This document shows positions 55,480-64,000 of a DNA stretch of 64,000 bases, one piece after another. Each line of letters opens with the position of its first letter. Within the stretch, counting starts at the first letter, position 1. The notes beneath the pieces are model-generated. The model did no database searches and was not told the DNA's origin. It worked only from the letters and a program-made list of their open reading frames with translations. The position numbers and the translations under genes are program-made. This DNA comes from Periconia sp. R9002 (Eukaryota > Ascomycota > Dothideomycetes > Pleosporales > Periconiaceae). The stretch is from NCBI GenBank assembly GCA_023627715.1, contig JAMAHW010000093.1, positions 109,094-173,093 on the forward strand, given 5' to 3'.

Positions 55480-56437
55480 CTACTGACCCTTCTTGGGAGT
55501 AGATTTGGATCCAGAAACCTCGTCGCCCATACGGTTGTATTCCTTCTGCATGCTCTCAACCTGCTTCTTCAGGTTCTCCATATCCCGGTCCTTAGCGGCG
55601 AGCTCCTCCTTGAGCTCAGCGACCTCGCCAATACCACCAGCGTTCTTGATGCTCTTTCCCTTGGCAGCCGGGTCGCCCTTCAAAGTCTTGACCTCCTCTT
55701 CCAAACGAAGAACATCAAGGATCATGACATAGGTCCGGTTGAGGATGAGCGACAGGAAGAGGGTGAAGCCGCAGAGGTACATGTTACGCTGGGAGTAGAA
55801 TTTGCGGGCCTGAACCTCCATACGCTCGGATCCGCCCATAACTGTAGCACTGTGTGGAGTTAGTCATGGTTCAAACTTCTGGAATTGTACACATACCCGC
55901 CGCGTTCAGACTTTGTAAAGGCAGCCAGTTCGACCTGGACACGGTAGACACGGTTGACACTGTCGATGAAGAGGATCAATATGAAGATGAAGGTTATCTA
56001 TACAGAGTTAGACGAGGTACAGATATAGGTGCCTTGCCAGCGTACCTTCATGCCATATTGAAGCTTCGCGATGATGGGGCTCTCCGAGATGAAGTGAAAG
56101 AGCTTGCGACGCCAAGTGAACGGTAGAGGGACGATCAAAGCGAGGAAGATGACCATTTCGGTCACTAAAAGAAGGAAGACCTGTAAGAATTGAGCCACGA
56201 GTAAGCATATGGGTAATGACATGGCTGTTGGAGGGATGGCATCGAAAATGAGGTGCCCACGTGGGCAAAAATCCCAATGGGAGATTGATGAAGAAGACAT
56301 TGTTGTACACCGCAATCACAACCTCGTTGTTGAGACTTTCTTAACAACGAGAACGTGATTGCGGTGCACATCAATGCCTTCCTCATCTCTCATAAAAGGA
56401 AGGCATAGTAACGTACCAGGCTGTAGTAGAGCGTCAT
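55480..56437 (-). CDS. BAP31/Yet3-like ER membrane protein
   Basis: Endoplasmic-reticulum protein of the B-cell receptor-associated protein 31 family (yeast Yet1/Yet3), which assists export and quality control of membrane proteins. Four exons: 56437-56417, 56180-56046, 55997-55897 and 55849-55480, giving 208 residues. Three membrane helices are seen: LYYSLVFLLLVTEMVIFLALIV, ITFIFILILFIDSVNRVYRV and NMYLCGFTLFLSLILNRTYV. Between them lie the family blocks PFTWRRKLFHFISESP and ERMEVQARKFYSQRNMYL; the tail from about 140 on is a coiled coil (LRLEEEVKTLKGDP, AELKEELAAKDRDMENLKKQVESM) ending in TPKKGQ, a possible dilysine-type signal. The first exon encodes only seven residues, and intron 1 is 236 nt, long for this genome, with a large hairpin inside. 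Divergent from DUS3. Confidence 0.9.
56254..56267. promoter_or_regulatory. 14-nt perfect palindrome with E-box core
   Basis: TGCCCACGTGGGCA is a perfect palindrome centred on CACGTG, the site class bound by bHLH factors. It sits in the same BAP31 intron, 14 nt from the long hairpin, and about 620 nt from the DUS3 start, so it could serve either gene. Binding is not shown. Confidence 0.4.
56281..56391. repeat. Long imperfect inverted repeat in BAP31 intron 1
   Basis: Arms of about 50 nt at 56281-56333 and 56341-56391 face each other over a loop of roughly 7-11 nt. Perfect core pairs are CACCGCAATCAC (56308-56319) with GTGATTGCGGTG (56355-56366) and CTCGTTGTT (56323-56331) with AACAACGAG (56343-56351). 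It lies inside the intron on the minus-strand transcript. Confidence 0.85.
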
Positions 56438-56876
56438 TCTTGCTACGTGGCTGGAAGCAGCTCTCGTTGTTTGTTGTACGCGGGGTAAGTTTTTTGCGGT
56501 AGCTAAAGGTGTTGGCGCACACAGAGAGCAGCTTTGTACAATAGGAGTGGTTGAGGAAGTAAAAGGGGTAAACAGGAACGTTGGACAGAGCGAGTTGTGA
56601 GTGTTGTGGGTAAGCGGGTGGAAGTAGGCGCAGGTTTAAAAGTGTGCCTAATAGCTGGTGAAGGAATACGTCACTGCAACTGCATCACAGCTGAGCAAAC
56701 CAAACACAGCCGGACTTGGCACAACTTCGGCGGATGGACTGCGCTAGTCCCATACGGGGCTAGCGTCAAAGTTCTCTCTCACAAAAATGCGTCCCATTTG
56801 ATAGTCACTTTGACTCCCCATTGACAGAAGAGGAAACAGCCCTTTGCTCGTTTATTACCATTAACGCTGTCTGAAA
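56438..56876. promoter_or_regulatory. Divergent promoter BAP31 / DUS3
   Basis: 439 nt between two start codons pointing away from each other. No TATA box stands out and I name no specific site. The region should hold both promoters. Confidence 0.45.
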
Positions 56877-59265
56877 ATGGCAGACTCGGGCGATTCGGCT
56901 GTTCAGGCCGTCAGTCAGCAGCCCACAGAGAGCAAACCCGCGATCAATGAAGAGATCAAAGCCGCCAATGGTGGCGATGACCAAAATGGTGAAAACGGTA
57001 AGAAGGAGTCGTTGGGGCAAAGGAAAAGAGATGGCTCTCATATTCAAGACAACGAATCTACAGATGGTCCCGCAAAGCGTCAAAAAGGTGTTGCACCTAT
57101 CAAGCCAGAGTACATCCACCCCACCAACGATGAATATTTCCAAAGTGCATGCAGTAACAGCCCATTTCAGATTTTTGTTACCCATCGCAGGCAATGCTGG
57201 GCAAGCAAAGAGCGGTGCTGAATACGATGATGCCGCCGAAGCTGCCGATGATCGGTACAAGAAGGTTGACCCTCGAGACAACCGTACTGGCGGTGGCAAA
57301 GGCAAAAAGAACAACAAAAAAGACAACAAGAAATCCAAGGGAGGCCAGAATACCAGTCGCACATTTGGTACATCTCACGATAAACTTCAATTATGCGCTT
57401 CCCGTCAACTAAGCCCGGAGTTCTCGCCCAAAGAGTGCCGTTTTGGCGAGAAATGTAAGTTCGAGCACAACCTACGTCGCTACCTAGAAGTCGGGCGTCG
57501 TGGTGATCTCGATAGCTTTGGCGGAAAGTGCCCGATCTTCGAGGCTAAAGGTAGTTGTTACATGGGCTGGAAATGCCGCTTCCATGGCAGTCATTCCAAA
57601 GAGGTTGATCATGAAGACGGGCGCAAGGAGCTTGTTCTTATTGAGGACACTGAGCGGGCGACGGCAAAAGAGGGTGCGGAAGGTACAGACGACGCAGACC
57701 ATGAGGTTGGTGTAGTCAATATCGTCTCCAAGGAAGATAAAATCAACCTTTCCAGGAGGCGAATGGGGACGCCACGATCTGACGCGTACATCAAATGGGC
57801 CAACAGCATAGCTGATGCGGAAAGGGAACGTTTTGACAACAAAAACGACGTGGAAGACGATACCAAGACTGAAAATCCTGATGACAAGAAAGAAGAGATG
57901 GAAGAGAACAGGGCGCAATATATCGAGCCGCCATTCCGACCATCAGAGAAGCGGAAGATTTACTACGGACCTGAAACACCTATTCTTGCACCTCTCACAA
58001 CTCAAGGCAACATGCCATTCCGTCGGCTGTGCGTGGAGCTTGGGGCTCAGGTAACTTGGTCTGAAATGGCAATGGGTCTCCCTGTTATCCAGGGTGAGAG
58101 AGCTGAGTGGGCGCTCATGAAAGCTCATGAATCTGAAATTCGGCCACCAAAGTTCGAGGGGAAAGGAACTGTTGTCCAGGGATACGACAATTCCAAAGAT
58201 CTCAAGTTCGGTGTGCAGATCGCCGCCAATAAGCCCTGGCTCGCCACCAAGACAGTTGAAGTGCTTACTGCACTGTGCCCTCAGATTCGAGCCATCGATC
58301 TGAACTGCGGTTGCCCTATCAACTTGGTCTGCGAGCAGGGTTCCGGTTCTGCGCTCCTTGATAGCCGCTCCCGCCTAGAGAGCGTTCTCCGAGGCATGAA
58401 CTACGTTTCTCAGGAGGTTCCTATCACTGTAAAGATCCGAATGGGAACAAGGGATAGCCAGCCCACTGCCGACAAATTGATCAAGCGCCTTGTGTTGGGC
58501 GGTTTCGAGGCCACAGAGTCGGGCAAAGGCGCAGCAGGAGTAGCAGCCATTACCCTCCATGGTCGAAGCAAGCAACAACGCTACACAAAGAGCGCTGACT
58601 GGAGTTACATTGCTAAATGTGCTGCTCTCATTAATAGGCTAAAGAAGGAGAAGAGCTCGCAGATTGATACCATCAAGGAAGCGGATCCCCGCAATCTTGC
58701 GAACGATGGCCATGTATACTTTGTTGGAAACGGCGACTGCTATTCCCATGTGGACTACTACGATCACCTTGACAATGCCAAAGTCGACTCTGTAATGGTA
58801 GCTCGTGGCGCCTTAGTCAAGCCATGGATCTTCGAGGAAATTGAGAAAGGGCAATATCTTGACAAGTCGTCTAGTGAGCGTCTCGGCTACATTGAGAAGT
58901 TTGCCAAGTATGGGCTCCAGACATGGGGATCCGACGAACAGGGCATTGGCACTACACGACGCTTCCTACTCGAATGGCTGAGCTTCGCACACCGCTACGT
59001 ACCGGTCGGCTTGCTGGAGTATCTTCCACCGAACCTTCAAGATCGGCCCCCACGATTCAAGGGTCGGGACGAAATGGAGACATTGATGGCAAGTGAAAAT
59101 TACAAAGATTGGATCAAGATCAGGTATGTATCTATGTTGAGTCTACCGTACCGGACAGTGTGACTGACAAAACCCAGTGAGATGTTCCTTGGTCCAGCAG
59201 CAGAGGGCTTCCGATTCGAGCCGAAACACAAATCAAATTCCTACGAGATCGAGGCTGAGGGTTAG
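56877..59265 (+). CDS. DUS3: tRNA-dihydrouridine(47) synthase, Dus3-type
   Basis: Flavin-dependent enzyme that reduces uridine 47 in the variable loop of tRNAs to dihydrouridine. Three exons, 56877-57144, 57191-59123 and 59178-59265, give 762 residues. Order: a disordered N-terminus with acidic and Lys/Asn-rich patches, two CCCH zinc fingers ([11 protein letters not shown] and [19 protein letters not shown]) which are typical of Dus3 and absent from Dus1/2/4, then the TIM-barrel with [25 protein letters not shown], catalytic Cys in [43 protein letters not shown], a [11 protein letters not shown] glycine-rich FMN-phosphate site, and [14 protein letters not shown], ending in the helical domain [23 protein letters not shown]. 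All key residues are present. The last exon encodes 29 residues and is easily missed. Confidence 0.95.
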
Positions 59266-60124
59266 CGACGTAGTACGTGGGAAGCACTACTTATATGTAG
59301 CGCACCTACCGAAGATGATTGGCATGCATGTGGGTCACTGCTCCTCGGAGTTTTCAAATAGTCATGGCTTGCTTGTTTTTAGGGCTTTATCAAAATCAAA
59401 CCTAAATGACGAATTTTCTCGTCGCTGATATATATGCGGAAATGTAGTTTCAGTCCTAATAGCCGCGACAGCCACCGGCATCGTTGTTCCTCGACAAGCC
59501 AACCGAACATGCAAGCCAATTAATTGCCCACGTACCCTTTCCGATTCCATTTTGGGCTCTCTTCGAAAAACTTGCAAACAAATTCCACAAGTCGATCACC
59601 TCACAAAAAGCAGATAGGGGCAATAAACTTTCTTGTGTGGATTCACGTGGTTCGGGCGCTAGCAGGGTCAACCAATCTCGCGGACCCATCACATCCCGAG
59701 ACGCCATTCCACATATCAACCTACCTTTGTACCGTGGCGCTAGAACAGCTGTCATGTATCCACAACATAACCGTGATTGATAGGACAGAGAGGAAATGGC
59801 GCCATGCAAGAGTCAGATCTTCCGCGGTGGGGGAACGCCTCCAATTGAACATGGAAGCGCTTGGACTACCGGAAAAGTTATGGTCCAAGAAGACAGTAAA
59901 GCCAATGCAGTCTGAAAATGGGAGTGATGGATCTTTCCGACTGCGGTGATTTTCGTGTACAACGACGATCTCAGCCTCAGCTACACAAACGCATAACGCT
60001 CGCTCTCGTGGACTACGTGGCATGGTATTGATAACAGTTCCCCTGTCTTCGATCTTTCGATTCTTTCTTCTCTAGTAGCACTTTTTTTTATCTTTAATTT
60101 ATATTGATATAATTCGGCTGAGAT
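59266..60124. other. Intergenic DUS3 / ankyrin gene
   Basis: 859 nt. Overlapping frames on both strands (up to 141 codons, 59524-59949) have no domain and I do not call them. The 70 nt before the ankyrin ATG are T-rich with TTATATTGATATAATTCGG, a TATA-like string. Confidence 0.4.
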
Positions 60125-63100
60125 ATGAAGACCTTTTCCTGCACCGCTCTTTCAAAATCACAGGACGGATCCGATGAGCATCACAACGTTCCAGTCAAGC
60201 TGCTGAAAGGAGATGCCGAAACAAGCGTGTGCAGCATCGAAAAAACCAGCTCGAGTATCAACTTCCAAACTTTGCTGGAGATCATAAGTTGCGAGCTGGG
60301 AAAACCGAAGCAACCTTCATCCATTGAAGGCCTTCATCCCACGAAACAATGGACTGCTCTTTACTATGCAGTCTACCACAATCGAGTTGCAGCCCTTTTA
60401 CACTACCTCCACAGTGGCCACTCTCCAGATGGCATCATCGACATAGGGCAACCTCCGCTTTGTATCGCTGCGGCAGCTGGACAATTGGAAATCGCCAAGC
60501 TGCTCTGCTCTGCGAAGGCAAACGTCAACGCAGCAGTGAAGCACAACGGCGAAACTCCCCTTCATATCGCCATCAAGTATGGACGGACTGACTTGACGGA
60601 AGTCCTTCTCCAATACGGACCAGACCTAAACGCAAAAACATTGCAAACTCGCGAAACACCACTTCACTACGCTGCTGCGAAAGCTGGATCACTCGCCACA
60701 GTTGTTACTTTGATCAAAGGAGGGGCGGATATTGAATCTCTCAACGCCGAAGGACATAGCCCTGCAGGAGTCGCGCTGCAGTCACACAATATAAATGCTT
60801 CAGTCGCCATTGTGAGCGCTGCCCGTGGAAATCGAGAAAAACTGTCAAAAGAGAAAGATATGTTGCTCAAGCACGTGGAGAAGACACAACGTAGGTTCTC
60901 GATGAACAACGAGCTCATAGGGGATATATTCGAAGCAGGCTGTCCGCCCGACTCTACTGTCTTGATCGAGGCCATCAAAAGGAACGATGCGGGCTTGGTT
61001 GAGATGTTCTTGGCACAGGGCGCTGATCCTAATCGAGCAACCACCTCAGGTTTATTGCCCATCTTTGCAGCACTGTCATGCTCTGACTCACGAATCATGC
61101 GTGCACTTGTTGTACACAAGGCAGATATTATGTTGAAGGATCCGAGTGGTAACACTGTTCTCCAAGCTGCTTTCGAAAGCCCACTGGCACACGATCGGGA
61201 CGTCATCACCAAGTTGTTTGAAGTGTTGTTATCAAATGGAGCCGACTCATCAGTAAGATATCCCGATGGATCAACACTACTACATCGTGCAGTTATTGAA
61301 GGATCAGGTATGCCCAAGATTGTGCATCAGCTTCTTCATCATGGCGTGAAGGTAAATGAACAAGATGATAAAAACGGAAATACGGCATTGCACATTGCAT
61401 TCCGCAATCGGTCGTGCGTAGCGGTGCTTTGGAAGTACGGCGCCAGTACTAGCATTGCTAATAACGAAGGTCTCACTCCTCTTTTACACGCAACGATAAA
61501 TTCAACTCGTGAAAAGGAACCAGACCTTGAGCAATTGGTGAAGTCATCCGATACTAGCCTGAGAGACTCTACAGGGAGGACAGCTCTACACATTGCAACC
61601 CAGAATGGACTTGAGAAGACTGTACATCTCCTACTCCGTGCACGCGCGGACGCGTCCGCAACCGACTCAAAGAAACGCACTGCTCTTCTCATTGCGGTCC
61701 TCTACCAGCAATGGCATCTCGTTCCGCTTCTCGCATCTCAACCTGGTGTAAATGCATGGGACGAGGAGGGCAGGACAGCATTGCATCATGTTGCTACAAG
61801 CAGACCCGATTCTACATCCACATGGAAGGACATTGAATCTGCAGCTGCAGCATTCTGCAAAAAAGGCGTAAGCAGGACATTGCGTGAGAAGTCGGGAGCG
61901 ACACCGCTTATATTAGCCGTCAAGGCACTCCCTGAAGATGGACTCCTCGTTATTGAAGCACTGCTATCTCGGAAAGGCGCCGACAAAAGTAACTGTGTGG
62001 GTCATCAAGACCTCGACCAGCATGACGCGCTTTACTACGCAGCAACCTCATGCAAGCCTTCGTTTGTGCTGGCGCTTTTGAAGAACGGCTCGCCGTTCAC
62101 ACTCGAGGAATGGGTACCGAGCAAAGGACTTGTCTCACTAGACACTGCTGCAGGGAAGCAAATCACGAAGTTCATGGCAGAGCATGAATGGCTCCGTCGC
62201 GCCTTGATGATCCAGCGTCAGTCTTTAGGAGGATCAGCGCTGCCAGCATTACTACCTCTCGATGACCTCCGTCTCCTTCTCACCATGGGCCTGGATCCAA
62301 ATGCTCCTCCAAGGTCCAAAATCACAAGCCCACTGCTATGGTCTATCCTCACCCAAACCTCTCAACAAACACCTCTCTCTTCAGAGTACCTCCACGACGT
62401 CCTCAAGCTCCTCTTCGCATCCGGCGCTGATCCAAACGTCGTCGCAACACGCAACCTCACCCGCACTTCATCACAGAACAGCACGAACTCCCAACGTACT
62501 CCCTTTCTAACCATCCACCCTTTAACCTTCCTCCTCGAGCAGTCCCCAGCCGTCGACATCTCCCTAATCCATCTCTTCCTCACGGCCGGTGCCAAACTCT
62601 CCATCCCCTCAACCTTCTTCAAAGGCCGCTACGCCCTACACTCCACAATCCTCACCAACCGCCTCGACATCGCGACGCTCCTCCTCTCCCACAACGCAGA
62701 CATAAACTGCACCGACGCACATGGACGCACACCTCTCCACCTCTCCATCGCACAGAACACAACCGCAATCACATCCGCACTCCTCAACGCCGGCGCCAAC
62801 ACCGACACAGAAGATAACGCTGGGAACACGGCGTTACACGCCGCAGCCTTGAAGGGCGACGAGCAAAACATCATCAAGTTACTCCACCTAGGCAGCAAAC
62901 CCAGCAAACTCAATACCGAAGGGAAAACGCCGCTAGAACTCGTCGCCCCTTCGACGCCAGATAAAGATCGCATCATCGACCTCCTTAAACACGCTGAGCA
63001 ACAGGAACGAAGCAGCATGTCGTCCAGCACCATCATCCCCGCTCCAACAACAACAAAGCAAACAATATCCTCCCCCATATCCCCACCACCACCCCCCTCA

Positions 63101-63592
63101 ACCAAAAAACCTCCAACCCCCTTAACCCCTCAGCCCCTCCTCTCCTCCTCTCCAACACCACCCACCAAACCCGCAACCCCCATCCGCCTATCCAAACAAG
63201 TCGTCAGCATCCGATACACGCCACCGACACCTACAGCACCTTCAGCCGCTGCCGCCGCAGCAGCAACTCTAGAACAACAAAGCAGCACGACCGGTAGCGA
63301 GATGGGGAAGAGGGTGGATAGTAGGTTCACGCTTGATATTTGCGAGGCGAAAGTGGAGAGAGAGGAGGAGGAAGTGGAGGAAGTGGTGGAGGTTATGGGG
63401 CAGAAGGAGAAGGAAAAGGAGAAGTTACCGGTTTTGAATCGGAAGTATACGTCTTTTGATCGGAAGGATGAGGTGGGTGGTAGTGGGACGACGGGACGGG
63501 TGAAGGTGAAGGTGGAAAGGGAGGAGGAGGGGGGAGATGGGGATGAACTTGCGAGTTGGTTGGTTGTTAGTGGGGCGTTGGACAGGCTTTGA
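60125..63592 (+). CDS. Large ankyrin-repeat protein
   Basis: Single exon of 1155 residues. From about residue 74 to 960 it is built of ankyrin repeats, with textbook helices such as NGETPLHIAIKYGRTDLTEVLLQYG, ETPLHYAAAKAGSLATVVTLIKGGAD, NGNTALHIAFRNRS, TGRTALHIATQNGLEKTVHLLLRARAD and HGRTPLHLSIAQNTTAITSALLNAGAN; I count well over fifteen, several degenerate. No NACHT, HET, kinase or lipase domain precedes them, and the first 70 residues are unrecognised. The last 190 residues are low-complexity: a Pro/Ser/Thr region (SPISPPPPPSTKKPPTP), an Ala run, then Glu/Val/Lys-rich KVEREEEEVEEVVEVMGQKE. A scaffold or adaptor is the safe reading. The GC and codon style change in the last 1.3 kb (C-rich), but the frame stays open. 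Confidence 0.85.
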   Translation: MKTFSCTALSKSQDGSDEHHNVPVKLLKGDAETSVCSIEKTSSSINFQTLLEIISCELGKPKQPSSIEGLHPTKQWTALYYAVYHNRVAALLHYLHSGHSPDGIIDIGQPPLCIAAAAGQLEIAKLLCSAKANVNAAVKHNGETPLHIAIKYGRTDLTEVLLQYGPDLNAKTLQTRETPLHYAAAKAGSLATVVTLIKGGADIESLNAEGHSPAGVALQSHNINASVAIVSAARGNREKLSKEKDMLLKHVEKTQRRFSMNNELIGDIFEAGCPPDSTVLIEAIKRNDAGLVEMFLAQGADPNRATTSGLLPIFAALSCSDSRIMRALVVHKADIMLKDPSGNTVLQAAFESPLAHDRDVITKLFEVLLSNGADSSVRYPDGSTLLHRAVIEGSGMPKIVHQLLHHGVKVNEQDDKNGNTALHIAFRNRSCVAVLWKYGASTSIANNEGLTPLLHATINSTREKEPDLEQLVKSSDTSLRDSTGRTALHIATQNGLEKTVHLLLRARADASATDSKKRTALLIAVLYQQWHLVPLLASQPGVNAWDEEGRTALHHVATSRPDSTSTWKDIESAAAAFCKKGVSRTLREKSGATPLILAVKALPEDGLLVIEALLSRKGADKSNCVGHQDLDQHDALYYAATSCKPSFVLALLKNGSPFTLEEWVPSKGLVSLDTAAGKQITKFMAEHEWLRRALMIQRQSLGGSALPALLPLDDLRLLLTMGLDPNAPPRSKITSPLLWSILTQTSQQTPLSSEYLHDVLKLLFASGADPNVVATRNLTRTSSQNSTNSQRTPFLTIHPLTFLLEQSPAVDISLIHLFLTAGAKLSIPSTFFKGRYALHSTILTNRLDIATLLLSHNADINCTDAHGRTPLHLSIAQNTTAITSALLNAGANTDTEDNAGNTALHAAALKGDEQNIIKLLHLGSKPSKLNTEGKTPLELVAPSTPDKDRIIDLLKHAEQQERSSMSSSTIIPAPTTTKQTISSPISPPPPPSTKKPPTPLTPQPLLSSSPTPPTKPATPIRLSKQVVSIRYTPPTPTAPSAAAAAAATLEQQSSTTGSEMGKRVDSRFTLDICEAKVEREEEEVEEVVEVMGQKEKEKEKLPVLNRKYTSFDRKDEVGGSGTTGRVKVKVEREEEGGDGDELASWLVVSGALDRL

Positions 63593-63925
63593 GTGAGTCT
63601 TAGGCGTGGGCATGTGTTGTTTTTCTTTCTTTCATCGTACCATCATCCATCTGTGGGGCTAACTTTCTTTTTTCCTTTTCCTTTTTCTTCTCACTTACCA
63701 CCACACAGCAACATTTCTTAGATATACGGATACACGGGCGTAATCCTCCTTCCTTCCTTTATACCTTTGCTATACTTCCTCTAATCTTTTTTATAAGTTT
63801 CCAAGCAACGAAAAGCGCATACATATCCCTCCATATCTACCTCCATCTCCATTTCCTTTCACACATCACATCACATTTTGACACCAAGCCGGTTCTCAGA
63901 ATTCTAGGGAGACATACACATCTGA

Positions 63926-64000
<75 letters not shown>
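63593..64000. other. 3' flank of the ankyrin gene to window edge
   Basis: T/C-rich downstream DNA without a gene, ending in a GAAA microsatellite that runs off the window. Confidence 0.4.
63924..64000. repeat. (GAAA)n microsatellite, truncated by window end
   Basis: About 19 perfect GAAA units from 63924 to the last base. The true length cannot be seen. Confidence 0.97.

Noticed and set aside
59524..59949. 141-codon plus-strand frame between DUS3 and the ankyrin gene
   Set aside because: Starts in a non-ATG context, has no domain, and competing frames of similar length occur on the other strand.
63924..64000. Regular repeats as a possible CRISPR array
   Set aside because: Simple tetranucleotide repeat without spacers; nuclear fungal DNA.

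Overview
The window is nuclear DNA of a filamentous ascomycete. Genes are monocistronic, carry short GT-AG introns (mostly 47-60 nt, often with CTAAC/CTRAC branch sites), and include fungus-typical families: a HET-domain protein, a PTH11-type rhodopsin-domain membrane protein, a fungal Sfp1-type C2H2 factor and a fungal AAA protein. A Dothideomycete is my best guess from protein flavour only; no ribosomal marker is present to prove it. All exon joins were made by eye from splice consensus, reading phase and family motifs; for every multi-exon model the summed exon length is a multiple of three.

Layout. 1-2.3 kb: no supportable gene. 2.3-4.4 kb (-): PAF-acetylhydrolase-type esterase. 5.2-5.7 kb (-): Slx9 ribosome-biogenesis factor. 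7.2-8.8 kb (+): PTH11-like membrane protein. 9.8-10.8 kb (+): hemerythrin-like protein, convergent with 11.0-12.8 kb (-): Uba4, the E1-like/rhodanese enzyme of tRNA thiolation. 13.8-16.1 kb (+): HET-domain protein. 18.2-21.9 kb: Arc2-like rhodanese (+), cysteine-rich bZIP factor (-) and CHR chromate transporter (+), a compact group that could be an oxyanion-response module. 22.8-24.7 kb (-): APH-fold kinase-like protein. 24.7-33.6 kb: about 9 kb with no recognisable gene, ending in a pyrimidine-rich leader of about 1.15 kb without a single ATG, in front of the Sfp1-like factor (33.9-35.8 kb, +). 35.8-38.6 kb: simple-sequence and telomere-like non-coding DNA. 38.6-40.2 kb (-): ferroportin. 41.1-42.6 kb (+): membrane-anchored AAA ATPase with a degenerate P-loop. 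43.0-45.2 kb (-): MFS monocarboxylate-type transporter. 45.7-46.8 kb (-): unrecognised protein. 47.1-48.1 kb (-): acetoacetate-decarboxylase-fold protein. 48.1-50.8 kb: AT-rich DNA with degenerate coding traces. 50.8-52.7 kb (+): CTNNBL1. 53.0-54.9 kb (-): amidase. 55.5-56.4 kb (-): BAP31/Yet3, whose first intron holds a long hairpin, divergent from 56.9-59.3 kb (+): Dus3 tRNA dihydrouridine synthase. 60.1-63.6 kb (+): large ankyrin-repeat protein. The window ends inside a GAAA microsatellite.

Most genes are unrelated housekeeping or accessory loci. The thematic links are tRNA modification (Uba4, Dus3), ribosome production (Slx9, Sfp1-like), metal/oxyanion handling (Arc2, CHR, ferroportin, hemerythrin) and self/non-self or signalling accessory genes (HET, PTH11-like, ankyrin). 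I saw no CRISPR array, tRNA, 5S rRNA or intact transposon. The most interesting points are the ATG-free leader with a possible CUG start, the Arc2-bZIP-CHR group, the intronic hairpin, a GC-AG intron in Arc2 and the degenerate Walker motifs of the AAA protein.
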